Assembly: GCA_001564135.1 (NCBI GenBank)
Contig: LKNH01000009.1
Location: 1-20,589 of the forward strand
From: Halobacteriaceae archaeon Tc-Br11_E2g27
GTDB lineage: Archaea > Halobacteriota > Halobacteria > Halobacteriales > Haloarculaceae
Reading direction: 5' to 3'
Length of the DNA stretch: 20,589 nucleotides
In this document: piece by piece, positions 8,082-15,530 of the stretch
Numbering within the stretch: position 1 is the first letter of the stretch
Layout of the letters: each line of letters opens with the position of its first letter
Position numbers and translations under genes: made by a program
The notes under the pieces: generated by a model
The model's database searches: none
What the model was told of the DNA's origin: nothing
The model's input: only the letters and a program-made list of their open reading frames with translations

Positions 8082-8159
8082 ACTGCCGGACGTAACTTCG
8101 TAAACGTACTCGCCACCCCAGGGTGGCGAGATTGTTTAAACGCTTACGTCCGGTAGTAT
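8080..8159. repeat. 80-bp nested palindrome (MITE-like or hairpin element)
   Basis: Outer arms of 16 bases (8080-8095 and 8144-8159, around CCGGACGTAA / TTACGTCCGG) pair with one mismatch. An intermediate TAAAC/GTTTA pair (8101-8105, 8134-8138) lies inside. The core is a perfect 10-bp stem CTCGCCACCC / GGGTGGCGAG (8109-8118, 8121-8130) with a two-base gap. It fills the spacer between the transducer stop and the hypothetical gene start. It could be a transcription-ending hairpin for the transducer, or a small palindrome-associated mobile element such as those linked to IS200/IS605 transposases in haloarchaea. No target duplication is evident. Confidence 0.65.
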
Positions 8160-8180
8160 CAATACCAGATGCCGCAGGAG

Positions 8181-9488
8181 CTACTTTTCGACATCAGCAG
8201 CAAGGTCCCGAACCGCATCTCGCACGTCGTGAACAACCTCCTCCTGCTGGTCAACGAGCGAAGCGGTATCGACAGCCTCGTCACGGACATCCTGTGCCTG
8301 CTCGGCGTTGGTCTGGAGCGTTGCTGCGACCGCTTCAACCCGCGTTGCTTGCTCTTCGTTTGCGGTTGCAATCTCGTCTGCTCCAGCGGTCACATCCTCG
8401 ATAGCCTCGACAATTGTTTCGAGTGCAGCAAGCGAGTTGCTCACTTCCTCACTTGCTGTCACCGCACGCTCGTAGGTCTGTTCGGTTGCATCAACGGTGC
8501 GGTCGGTTTCGGCCTGTATCTCCTCAATCTCGGTTCTGATTTCCGTCGTATGCTCCTGTGTCTGGTTTGCGAGCGATTTGACCTCGTTTGCGACGACCGC
8601 AAAGCCATCACCCTCTTCGCCCGCGCGCGCAGCCTCGATGTTGGCGTTTAGTGCGAGCATATTCGTCTGGTCTGCAATTTCGGCGATGACATCTGTCACC
8701 TCACCAATCTGGTCCATCCGCTCAGCTAACTCGTCAACCGTCTCGACGAGCTCTTCGCTCGTCTCCAGAATATTCTCGGCGCTTTCACCAGCACGCTCGC
8801 CTGCCTCCTGTCCGCGACTGGCTGCTTGCTGTGCCTGTGACGTGGTTTCGGCTAGCTGGTCCGTGCTTGCTGCAATCTCTTCCATGCTCGCGCTGATGGA
8901 CTCCACTTCCGAGAGGGCTTCCTGCAAGTCATCATCCTGTTCGACCGCTTTCGTCTTGATATCAGCCGTATTATCGGCAACTCGTTTTGTGACCGTCTCC
9001 AGGCGCTCAACAACCCCCGTCAGTTGCTGGGCGACTCGCTCGTTTGTCTCCTTGAGTTGCCGTTCTGCCTCGCGGCGCTCAGTCACATCTCTGATTGCGC
9101 CGACAGCCCCGACGAGCTCCCCGTCAGCGTCGTAAATGGGCGTACTCGTTGCGACAACAGTCAGTTCGTTGTCCTCGTGGTCAAGTAGATTTGTTTCGAT
9201 ACCACGAAGCGGTTTTTCGGTCTCCAGCGTTCGGTCAAGCACCGTCTGTTTCGTTCCATGTGTCTCCTGTGTTCGGTACACTTCCCACGGCTCCATCGAT
9301 TCGACGGCTGTCGCCGAGATTCCAGTCAACTCCTCCATCGACGGATTGAACAGAATGATGTCCCCGTTCGCATCTGACACCACAAGTGGCTGTGGCAGTT
9401 CATACATCGCACGCACCCACGGCTGTGCGGCCGGGTCAAAAGTCTCGAAGATACCCGCTGCCTGTAGGCGTTCCAAGCTACCATCCAT
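8181..9488 (-). CDS. Soluble PAS-domain methyl-accepting chemotaxis transducer (second copy type)
   Basis: A 435-residue cytoplasmic transducer lacking membrane helices. A PAS domain occupies about residues 28-137 (MYELPQPLVVSDANGDIILFN to GAIRDVTERREAE, the classical PAS/PAC exit). It is followed by an MCP coiled coil whose hairpin tip lies at about 268-308 (IADQTNMLALNANIEAARA, EGDGFAVVANEVKSLANQT). Architecture matches the transducer at 1629, but the PAS sequences differ, so the two probably sense different cues. A GGGTGA Shine-Dalgarno precedes the ATG, and a perfect palindrome CAACTAGTTG (9504-9513) abuts it. It is divergent from the F420-type oxidoreductase. Confidence 0.93.
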   Translation of the reverse strand: MDGSLERLQAAGIFETFDPAAQPWVRAMYELPQPLVVSDANGDIILFNPSMEELTGISATAVESMEPWEVYRTQETHGTKQTVLDRTLETEKPLRGIETNLLDHEDNELTVVATSTPIYDADGELVGAVGAIRDVTERREAERQLKETNERVAQQLTGVVERLETVTKRVADNTADIKTKAVEQDDDLQEALSEVESISASMEEIAASTDQLAETTSQAQQAASRGQEAGERAGESAENILETSEELVETVDELAERMDQIGEVTDVIAEIADQTNMLALNANIEAARAGEEGDGFAVVANEVKSLANQTQEHTTEIRTEIEEIQAETDRTVDATEQTYERAVTASEEVSNSLAALETIVEAIEDVTAGADEIATANEEQATRVEAVAATLQTNAEQAQDVRDEAVDTASLVDQQEEVVHDVRDAVRDLAADVEK

Positions 9489-9503
9489 GCGGGCCTATTC
9501 ACC

Positions 9504-9513
9504 CAACTAGTTG
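9504..9513. promoter_or_regulatory. Perfect 10-bp palindrome in divergent spacer
   Basis: CAACTAGTTG lies directly upstream of the transducer's Shine-Dalgarno and within the spacer shared with the oxidoreductase gene. It is a possible operator, but short enough to occur by chance. Confidence 0.25.
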
Positions 9514-9566
9514 AACAATCTTGCGGCTAGCAACGCTGTTCTGAGGAGTGGATAGTAGGAGTGATG

Positions 9567-9573
9567 ATTTTTG
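9567..9573 (+). promoter_or_regulatory. TATA-like box for the F420-type oxidoreductase
   Basis: ATTTTTG centred 28 bases upstream of ATG 9598, supporting that start over the upstream TTG at 9571. Confidence 0.4.
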
Positions 9574-9597
9574 TACCAGGGTTGTGTATCACGGCAC

Positions 9598-10578
9598 ATG
9601 GATGTAGACCTCGTGGTCACGGAGCTACAGGGAGAGGAGCCAGGAACAGTCGCGGAAGACGTCGAATCGCTCGGCTATAACGGCATCTGGTTGACCGAGC
9701 TCTGGGGCGAAAGCTCCTTCGTCCAGTTAACCGAGATGGCCGCTGCGACAGACGAGTTACTGCTTGGAACCGCAATCGTCAACGTCTACGGGCGAACGCC
9801 GGCAACGCTGGCAATGAACGCAACCGCACTCGACCGCGTCTCGGACGGACGGTTCATCCTCGGGACCGGTGTGAGTACGAAGAAAGTTATCGAGGACCTG
9901 CACGGAATGTCATTCGACCGCCCGGTTCGTCGCGCTCACGAGACACTCGAACTGTTTTCGGCGTTTACCTCCGGCGAGGGGCGCGTCAACTACGATGGCG
10001 AACTCATCTCCGTTGCAGATTTCCCCGCACAGGATGCTGACGTGCCGGTCTATCATGCTGGTCTCGGACCAGCGAACCGCCGGGTTGTGGGCCGCCTTGC
10101 TGACGGCTGGCTGCCCCACAACATCCCTCTCTCCAAGCTGAACGACTCCTTCGAGATGGTCGAGAAAGCAGCAAGGGAGCGGGATAGAGAGCCAGAAGAG
10201 ATTACGGTTGCCCCGTATCTTCCGACTGCCGCCAGCGAGGACCGAGAAAACGCACGGGATACCCTCCGTCGCCACATCGCGTATTACGTCTCAAGCGGCG
10301 AAGGCTACCGGAAAGCCGCATCGATGCGCTTCGAGGAAGAAGTTGACAGAGTAAACGAACAGTGGAAGCAGGGCAACCGCGGCGAGGCTGCAGCGGAAGT
10401 GACCGAAGCGATGATTGATGACCTCGGTATCGCCGGGACGCCCGAAGAAGTTCGCGGCCGTCTGCGAGAACTGACCGAAGAGACAGTGACCGACCGACCA
10501 ATTGTCGTCATTCCGGACCCAGCTTCGGATGAGCTACGCGACGAGACTATCGAATCCGTGGCTCCGGAGAAATTCTAA
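9598..10578 (+). CDS. Luciferase-like (probably F420-dependent) oxidoreductase
   Basis: A 326-residue TIM-barrel protein of the luciferase-like monooxygenase superfamily. Family marks include EDVESLGYNGIWLTEL, a LGTAIVNVYGRTPATLAM segment (flavin/F420 pocket), RVSDGRFILGTGVS and GRLADGWLPHNIP. In archaea such proteins usually use F420 and include methylene-tetrahydromethanopterin reductase-like enzymes, but the substrate here is not predictable. The open frame extends to a TTG at 9571; I chose ATG 9598 (MDVDLVVTELQGEEPG) because the TATA-like spacing fits and the extra residues are not family-like. It converges with the GNAT gene, 36 bases apart. Confidence 0.88.
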   Translation: MDVDLVVTELQGEEPGTVAEDVESLGYNGIWLTELWGESSFVQLTEMAAATDELLLGTAIVNVYGRTPATLAMNATALDRVSDGRFILGTGVSTKKVIEDLHGMSFDRPVRRAHETLELFSAFTSGEGRVNYDGELISVADFPAQDADVPVYHAGLGPANRRVVGRLADGWLPHNIPLSKLNDSFEMVEKAARERDREPEEITVAPYLPTAASEDRENARDTLRRHIAYYVSSGEGYRKAASMRFEEEVDRVNEQWKQGNRGEAAAEVTEAMIDDLGIAGTPEEVRGRLRELTEETVTDRPIVVIPDPASDELRDETIESVAPEKF

Positions 10579-10614
10579 CTGGTCTCGACAGGTGTTCCGA
10601 AACAGGCGGCGTTA

Positions 10615-11109
10615 TCATTCGGTGTCAAGAACGAGCGTCTGCTCCTGACAGTGCTCGCCACCGATAACGATATCCTCGGTATGGTCGAGTTCGAAGCCAA
10701 ACGACTGGTAAAAGCTGATTCCAACGTCGTTTTCCGCAAGCACCATCGCCCGAAGTTGCTCAACGCCGTTGGCGGCCAACCTGTCACGAACGGCTTCGAA
10801 CAACTGCCGTCCGATGCCCTCGCCACGGTGGTCTGGGTGGACGTAGAGCCGGAGGAGGTCACCGGCCGTTGATTCGCGGTCGGAGATAGCATGGACGAAT
10901 CCAACAACAGTCTCATCCTGTTCAGCAACGAGAATGAACGTGTGTGCCCACGCCAGCGAGTCGCGTAGTTGCTCCGGCGAGTACCACTCGTCGACTCCCT
11001 CGTGGATGGTTTCTCGGCTGAGGATATCCGGATAATCACCGTCCCAGGACGCTTCTGCCACCTGTCGAATGTCGTTGACGTCGTCGGTTGTTGCCTCGCG
11101 GATGTGCAT
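10615..11109 (-). CDS. GNAT-family N-acetyltransferase
   Basis: A 164-residue acetyl-CoA-dependent N-acetyltransferase. The N-terminus MHIREATTDDVNDIRQVAEASW is a typical strand-helix opening. Motif A is LLRLYVHPDHRGEGIGRQLF (residues 85-104), with the pyrophosphate loop RGEGIG at 95-100. NDVGISFYQSFGFEL forms motif B. The same frame is open further upstream (to 11541), but that part is antisense shadow of meaB, so I start at ATG 11109. It follows meaB by 28 bases on the same strand and is probably the last gene of the mutase operon. The target amine is unknown. Confidence 0.88.
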   Translation of the reverse strand: MHIREATTDDVNDIRQVAEASWDGDYPDILSRETIHEGVDEWYSPEQLRDSLAWAHTFILVAEQDETVVGFVHAISDRESTAGDLLRLYVHPDHRGEGIGRQLFEAVRDRLAANGVEQLRAMVLAENDVGISFYQSFGFELDHTEDIVIGGEHCQEQTLVLDTE

Positions 11110-11137
11110 GGGTATGATTTTGTACGGCGTTGTATTG

Positions 11138-12187
11138 TTACTCTGTGTCTGTCGTATTGACGGGATTGCGGATGGCAGCAAGCATCTCATCTGCGACCGT
11201 GTAGGGGTCTGACTCCTTTGCAAGCACTTCATCAACTTTCGCATCGAGGCCACCGGCTGCTTCGAGGTCGCGCTCAACGAGTCGTGCGACATCTTCCCGG
11301 ATGAGACGCTGGATTTCGGCTGCATACCGCTGGCGAGCCTGTCGTGTTCCCTCGCCCGATTCCTCCAGCCAGTCGACGTGTTTCTGCAGGGTTTCGAGGA
11401 ACTCGTCGATGCCGTCACCGCTTTTCGCGACGGTTTCAACAATCGCTGGCTCCCAGTCCTCGCTAGATTCCCCCGGGAACTCGACGTCTGTATCAACGAG
11501 TGCATCAGCACCGTGATGACCTGCATCCGGTGACGGCCCATCGCTACGCATGTGTATCATCTCCTGCAACTCTTTGACGGTCATATCCGCCCCATCGAGG
11601 TCAGCCTTGTTGACGACGAAGATATCGGCAATTTCGAGGATGCCGGCTTTGAGCATCTGGATATCGTCACCAGAGGCCGGCGGAACGAGCACGGCGACAG
11701 TATCTGCGGTCTTGACGATATCGACCTCGTTCTGTCCGGCACCGACAGTCTCGACGATGATTTTGTCCTTGCCGAAGGCATCAAGCGCCTTCACCGCGTC
11801 AGTCGTTGCAGTCGAGAGACCACCGAGGGTTCCGCGTGCGGACATTGACCGGAAAAAGACATCCATATCCCCGACCGTCGAGGCCATCCGAATCCGGTCA
11901 CCGAGAACTGCACCCCCGGAGAACGGTGATGAGGGGTCAATCGCGATAACACCGACCGTTTTACCACGGTCGCGGTATGTTTTTGCCATCTTATCGACCA
12001 GCGTCGATTTGCCGGCCCCCGGCGAGCCAGTAATCCCAATGACGTCGGCGTTACCGGTGTGTTGGTGCAGCTCGGAGATAAGCTCACGGTAGCCTGAGCG
12101 ATTGTTCTCGATGTAAGTGATTGCCTTTGCAAGCGCGCGGTGTTTCCCATCGAGGAGTTCCGAAACGAGTTTCTCGATATCACTCAT
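11138..12187 (-). CDS. meaB: MeaB/ArgK-type GTPase, methylmalonyl-CoA mutase chaperone
   Basis: A 349-residue G3E-family GTPase that gates B12 cofactor loading and protects the mutase. The Walker A motif GSPGAGKS is at about residues 54-61, the IAIDPSSPFSGGAVLGDRIRM block is highly diagnostic for MeaB, the switch ETVGAGQNEVDI starts at about 146, and the base-recognition NKAD lies at 193-196. The ATG at 12187 overlaps the end of mcmB by 8 bases, implying translational coupling; an in-frame ATG at 12199 is a slightly longer alternative. Location directly behind mcmA and mcmB confirms the partner enzyme. Confidence 0.95.
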   Translation of the reverse strand: MSDIEKLVSELLDGKHRALAKAITYIENNRSGYRELISELHQHTGNADVIGITGSPGAGKSTLVDKMAKTYRDRGKTVGVIAIDPSSPFSGGAVLGDRIRMASTVGDMDVFFRSMSARGTLGGLSTATTDAVKALDAFGKDKIIVETVGAGQNEVDIVKTADTVAVLVPPASGDDIQMLKAGILEIADIFVVNKADLDGADMTVKELQEMIHMRSDGPSPDAGHHGADALVDTDVEFPGESSEDWEPAIVETVAKSGDGIDEFLETLQKHVDWLEESGEGTRQARQRYAAEIQRLIREDVARLVERDLEAAGGLDAKVDEVLAKESDPYTVADEMLAAIRNPVNTTDTE

Positions 12188-12599
12188 CTCGCTTGACATT
12201 TTCTTCGATGAAGTTGATTGTTTCCTGGAGCGGCGTGCCGGGCCCAAAGATGCCATCGACTCCGTTCTCATAGAGGAACTCCTTATCTTCATCAGGGATG
12301 ATACCGCCGACGACCACGAGCGTGTCTTCGTGCGCGTCGTACTCTTCGAGTCCTTCGATAATGTCAGGAACAAGTTCGTTGTGTGCACCCGAAAGGATGG
12401 AAATGCCAAGGACATCAACGTCCTCCTGGACGGTTGCTTGCACAATCTCTTCTGGGGCGTTGTGCAATCCAGAGTAAATGACTTCAAACCCGGCATCACG
12501 GAACGCGCGGGCGATGACGTGTGCTCCTCTATCGTGTCCATCAAGGCCAACCTTGGCGACAAGACAGCGAATTTTCATTTGTTGGTCTTCAACGCTCAT
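12180..12599 (-). CDS. mcmB: Methylmalonyl-CoA mutase, B12-binding subunit
   Basis: A 139-residue cobalamin-binding domain protein. KIRCLVAKVGLDGHDRGAHV carries the DxHxxG motif, with His22 expected to be the lower axial cobalt ligand. VLGISILSGAH and GGIIPDEDKEFL are the other conserved nucleotide-loop segments, and GPGTPLQETINFI ends the fold. In haloarchaea this domain is a separate polypeptide from the catalytic barrel, unlike the fused bacterial alpha subunit. ATG 12599 (MSVEDQQMKIRC) is preferred over the longer frame to 12650 because of the family length. It lies 147 bases after mcmA, so it may also have its own promoter. Confidence 0.94.
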   Translation of the reverse strand: MSVEDQQMKIRCLVAKVGLDGHDRGAHVIARAFRDAGFEVIYSGLHNAPEEIVQATVQEDVDVLGISILSGAHNELVPDIIEGLEEYDAHEDTLVVVGGIIPDEDKEFLYENGVDGIFGPGTPLQETINFIEENVKRDE

Positions 12600-12726
12600 A
12601 CATAACGCTAACAACGGGGCAATGTATGACTTTAACGGATATGTCGGCAAGCACCAGTAAAGTTGGGCAATTACAAAGAGAGTTGGAAAGAGGACTCCCA
12701 GGTGCTCGAGACGGGAAAATGGGCCG

Positions 12727-12736
12727 AAAGAAAAAA
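12727..12736 (-). terminator. T-rich tract after mcmA
   Basis: On the minus strand TTTTTTCTTT starts 11 bases after the mcmA stop codon, with a second TTTT a little further on (about 12716). This is a typical archaeal T-tract and could end or attenuate transcription between mcmA and mcmB. Confidence 0.4.
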
Positions 12737-12746
12737 CGGGGCGAAG

Positions 12747-14447
12747 CTACATCGAGGCGAGCTGTTCGTTGTAGGAGCCGTACTTGTCCTCGAAGACGGC
12801 CATAATTTCGCCCATCGTCGCGTAGGCTTTGACAGCATCGATGATGGCCGGCATCACGTTCTCCTCGGCTTCAATCGTATCAGCGATTGCGTCGAGTGCG
12901 TCCTCGACGGCTTCGTCATCGCGCTCTTCTTTGACGGATTCGAGGCGGTTAATCTGGCGGTCACGAACGGATTCGTCGACTTTGAGGATTTCCGTATCCG
13001 TGTCCTCTTCGGTCACGTATTTGTTCACACCGACGACCGTCTCGTCGCCGCTGTCGACGCGTTTTTGATACTCGTAGGCGGAGTCCTGAATTTCACGGTG
13101 GAAGTAACCTTGCTCGATACCGCGGAGAATACCGTCACGGACCGAGCCATCGCCCATCTCTTTGATTTCTTCGATGTAGGCCATAATCTCTTCTTCGGCT
13201 TGGTCGGTGAGTGACTCGACGGCGTAACTGCCACCGAGCGGGTCGACGATATCGGCTGCACCTGATTCGTCGGCGATAATCTGCTGCGTACGGAGCGCGA
13301 CACGCACTGCCTGTTCGCTTGGGAGCGCAAGTGCCTCGTCGTAGCTGTTCGTGTGCAGCGACTGGGTGCCGCCGAGCACTGCTGCGAGTGCCTGAATCGT
13401 CACGCGGACGATGTTATTAAGCGGTTGTTGTGCGGTCAGCGACTGTCCCGCAGTCTGCGTGTGGAACTTCAGTCGTTTGGATTCGGGTTTCTCCGCATCG
13501 TACCAGTCTTCCATGACGCGGGAGTAGATACGGCGTGAGGCCCGGAACTTTGCAACCTCCTCGAACAGCGAGTTGTGCGAGTTGAAGAAAAACGACAGCA
13601 GCGGGGCGAATTCATCGACATCCAGACCGCGGTCGAGACAGTCCTCGACGTAACCGAATCCATCGGCGAGCGTGAAGGCTGCTTCCTGAATCGCCGTTGA
13701 ACCGGCTTCGCGGATGTGATAGCCCGAAATAGAGACTGGGTGGAACCGTGGCGTCTCCTCGACCGCAAACTCGATGGTATCGGTCACTACTTTCAGCGAT
13801 GGCTCCGGTGGGATGACCCACTCTTTCTGTGCGATGAACTCTTTGAACATATCGTTCTGGAGCGTCCCTCGAACGTCCTCACGTGGGACACCCTGTTGGT
13901 CAGCAAGCGCGATATACATCGCGTAAATAACCGGCGCGGATGGGTTGATGGTAAATGACGTCGATATTTCGCCGATATCAATCTCATCGAACAGAATCTC
14001 CATATCACGTAGGGTGTCAACAGCGACCCCTTCCTTGCCGACCTCACCTTTGCTCATCTTGTGGTCGGAGTCGATACCCATCAGCGATGGCATATCGAAC
14101 GCCGTCGACAGCCCCGTCTGTCCGTTATCGATGAGATAATGGAACCGTTCGTTCGTCTCCTCTGCCGTTCCGAAGCCGGCGAACTGGCGCATCGTCCATG
14201 TGCGGCCGCGGTACATCGTCGGATATGGACCACGCGTGTACGGTGGCTCTCCTGGGACGCCGATATCCTCTGTGTAATCGATATCTTCGGTATCCTCGGG
14301 CGTGTACATCCGGTCGACTTCCATGTTCGAGACGGTCGCAAAGCGGTCTTTGCGCTCGCCGTGGGCCTCAAGGAACTCCTGGAGAGTTTCTTCCTCCCAT
14401 TGTTCGTGTTGCTCGCGAATCTCTTCAGACGGGTCTTTTTCGGCCAT
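12747..14447 (-). CDS. mcmA: Methylmalonyl-CoA mutase, catalytic (large) subunit
   Basis: A 566-residue TIM-barrel subunit that, with the B12 subunit, interconverts methylmalonyl-CoA and succinyl-CoA. GPYPTMYRGRTWTMRQFAGF holds the Tyr (residue 79) that contacts the substrate in the Propionibacterium enzyme, and SISGYHIREAGS holds the active-site His (244). TAFDMPSLMGIDSDH, FFNSHNSLFEEVAKFRA and RLKFHTQTAGQSLTAQQPLNN are further family blocks. The chain stops before a B12 domain, consistent with the split archaeal form. A CTTTAG box lies about 28 bases upstream (14472-14478), divergent from the small membrane protein promoter. The gene heads the operon mcmA-mcmB-meaB-GNAT. Confidence 0.96.
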   Translation of the reverse strand: MAEKDPSEEIREQHEQWEEETLQEFLEAHGERKDRFATVSNMEVDRMYTPEDTEDIDYTEDIGVPGEPPYTRGPYPTMYRGRTWTMRQFAGFGTAEETNERFHYLIDNGQTGLSTAFDMPSLMGIDSDHKMSKGEVGKEGVAVDTLRDMEILFDEIDIGEISTSFTINPSAPVIYAMYIALADQQGVPREDVRGTLQNDMFKEFIAQKEWVIPPEPSLKVVTDTIEFAVEETPRFHPVSISGYHIREAGSTAIQEAAFTLADGFGYVEDCLDRGLDVDEFAPLLSFFFNSHNSLFEEVAKFRASRRIYSRVMEDWYDAEKPESKRLKFHTQTAGQSLTAQQPLNNIVRVTIQALAAVLGGTQSLHTNSYDEALALPSEQAVRVALRTQQIIADESGAADIVDPLGGSYAVESLTDQAEEEIMAYIEEIKEMGDGSVRDGILRGIEQGYFHREIQDSAYEYQKRVDSGDETVVGVNKYVTEEDTDTEILKVDESVRDRQINRLESVKEERDDEAVEDALDAIADTIEAEENVMPAIIDAVKAYATMGEIMAVFEDKYGSYNEQLASM

Positions 14448-14493
14448 ACAAAACGTATTGTGCCGGACAAGCCTAAAGTTTTGTTATCACAAC

Positions 14494-14500
14494 CTATAAC
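14494..14500 (+). promoter_or_regulatory. TATA-like box for small membrane protein
   Basis: CTATAAC centred 29 bases upstream of ATG 14526 but only 17 upstream of the earlier ATG 14514. This is why I favour the later start. Confidence 0.4.
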
Positions 14501-14525
14501 TTGATATCAGGAGATGGCCACAGGT

Positions 14526-14711
14526 ATGGGATTTGAAACGGCGATACGGAACGCGGCAAAGCGGCTGGCTGTGACGATACTTGCCGTCTTCGTCTTTGGC
14601 TTCGCAATTTTCTCGCTCTTTCAGGGATGGCATCTGTTCTCAATAATTCTGCATCTCGTCGGGTTTGGACTCATCTATTATGTGGTCAGAGAAAGTATGC
14701 CAGAGCAATGA
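14526..14711 (+). CDS. Small two-helix membrane protein, function unknown
   Basis: A 61-residue protein (65 if started at ATG 14514) with a basic amphipathic start (MGFETAIRNAAKRL) and two hydrophobic helices: VTILAVFVFGFAIFSLF, then LFSIILHLVGFGLIYYVV. The 14514 ATG has GGAG only one base upstream, too close for a normal ribosome binding site, while the TATA spacing fits 14526. It is divergent from mcmA and just before the UspA gene. I recognise no family. Confidence 0.65.
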   Translation: MGFETAIRNAAKRLAVTILAVFVFGFAIFSLFQGWHLFSIILHLVGFGLIYYVVRESMPEQ

Positions 14712-14749
14712 CGATATAAACAGAGTGTGTCGATTAATCAATACAAAAT

Positions 14750-14757
14750 TTTAAGTA
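14750..14757 (+). promoter_or_regulatory. TATA-like box for the UspA gene
   Basis: TTTAAGTA, inside a longer T/A string, is centred about 25 bases upstream of ATG 14779. A Shine-Dalgarno GAGGT at 14768-14772 suggests that longer-leader transcripts may also be used; GATATAAAC at 14713-14721 is a second candidate box. Confidence 0.4.
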
Positions 14758-14778
14758 TATTTACAGTGAGGTTGACCT

Positions 14779-15207
14779 ATGTTCAGCATACTGCTACCGG
14801 TAGATGACAGCGAAGCCAATACGCAGAAAGCAGTCGAAATCGTCGAGTCACTTCCCGGCACCGCAGACGAGGTCGAAGTGCTTGTCTTGCACGTTAATGA
14901 GAAGACGAAACAGCCATGGATTGTCGAGATTGAGTCCGTACGCGAGGCTGACGAGGAGGGACTTATTCCAGACACACTCAACTATGCGGTGGAGGAACTC
15001 GAAGACGCGGGATACGCGGTCGAAAGCCGGTGGGAAGTTGGCGACGTTGCCGAGACGATTGTTAGTGTTGCCGATGAACTAGATGTCGACCAGATTGTCA
15101 TGAGCGGGCGGAAAAAGTCGGCGACCCAGAAAGTCATCTTCGGAAGTATCGCAATGAGCGTACTGACGAACGCCAAACAGCCTGTGACGCTGTCGCGAAA
15201 CGCATAA
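14779..15207 (+). CDS. UspA-type universal stress protein
   Basis: A 142-residue cytoplasmic alpha-beta nucleotide-binding protein. It opens with the strand and loop FSILLPVDDSEANTQKAVE, has the internal VEVLVLHVNE strand, and ends with IVMSGRKKSATQKVIFGSIAMSVL and KQPVTLSR. The ATP loop is a degenerate form of the G-x2-G-x9-G-S/T signature: the last Gly-Ser (122-123) is kept, while Ser109 and Lys112 replace the first two glycines. Nucleotide binding is therefore uncertain. Such proteins are abundant in haloarchaea and often sit beside transporters; here a symporter operon lies just downstream on the other strand. Confidence 0.92.
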   Translation: MFSILLPVDDSEANTQKAVEIVESLPGTADEVEVLVLHVNEKTKQPWIVEIESVREADEEGLIPDTLNYAVEELEDAGYAVESRWEVGDVAETIVSVADELDVDQIVMSGRKKSATQKVIFGSIAMSVLTNAKQPVTLSRNA

Positions 15208-15269
15208 GCAGGGCACAATCTCCTTTTGTCGAATCCCGTGTGGTGAGCACCAGCAGCCCTCGCGAGCGA

Positions 15270-15467
15270 TTACTCCGCAGTTGGGTCAGAGAGCTCCTCG
15301 TCGGATGACTCTTTCTGTGACTCCAGATAGCTGAACGTTGCAACCATAATCCAGCCGGCAGCGATAAGTGCAGTCATCTGATTTTGCTGAGAAAAGGCGA
15401 GAATTGCCGTACCGACGCCAATCAGCGCCCAGACGGCCGAGCCGGCAACGGTTCCGTAGAGTTTCAT
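15270..15467 (-). CDS. Small two-helix membrane protein, function unknown
   Basis: A 65-residue protein with two hydrophobic helices (GTVAGSAVWALIGVGTAILAF and MTALIAAGWIMVATFSYL) and an acidic C-terminal tail (QKESSDEELSDPTAE). A good TTTATAG box (15489-15495) is centred 25 bases before the ATG, so it is probably a leaderless unit of its own, although it lies 52 bases downstream of the symporter gene on the same strand. It could be an accessory to the symporter, but nothing in the sequence proves it. Confidence 0.72.
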   Translation of the reverse strand: MKLYGTVAGSAVWALIGVGTAILAFSQQNQMTALIAAGWIMVATFSYLESQKESSDEELSDPTAE

Positions 15468-15497
15468 AGAAAACAGTTCAGCACCGAACTATAAATG

Positions 15498-15530
15498 TAC
15501 CACGGCTAGGTGGACTACCTTACCACGGCT
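15498..15530. repeat. Short direct repeat around the symporter stop codon
   Basis: TACCACGGCT occurs at 15498-15507 and again at 15521-15530, a 23-base offset. The second copy encodes the final residues of the symporter. It looks like a small tandem duplication in the spacer. Confidence 0.35.

Noticed and set aside
8497..9135. A 212-codon plus-strand frame rich in Ser and Ala opposite the second transducer
   Set aside because: The low-complexity Ser/Ala composition is the antisense reading of a Glu/Ala-rich coiled coil, not a real protein.
8068..9540. CAACGCTGTT seen at about 8068 and 9531 as a possible flanking repeat of the transducer
   Set aside because: Similar strings also occur elsewhere in the window (for example near 4037), and a ten-base match without longer homology is not evidence of a mobile boundary.
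11550..12092. A 180-codon plus-strand frame opposite meaB
   Set aside because: Ser-rich shadow of the GTPase gene, with no start signals and no family resemblance.
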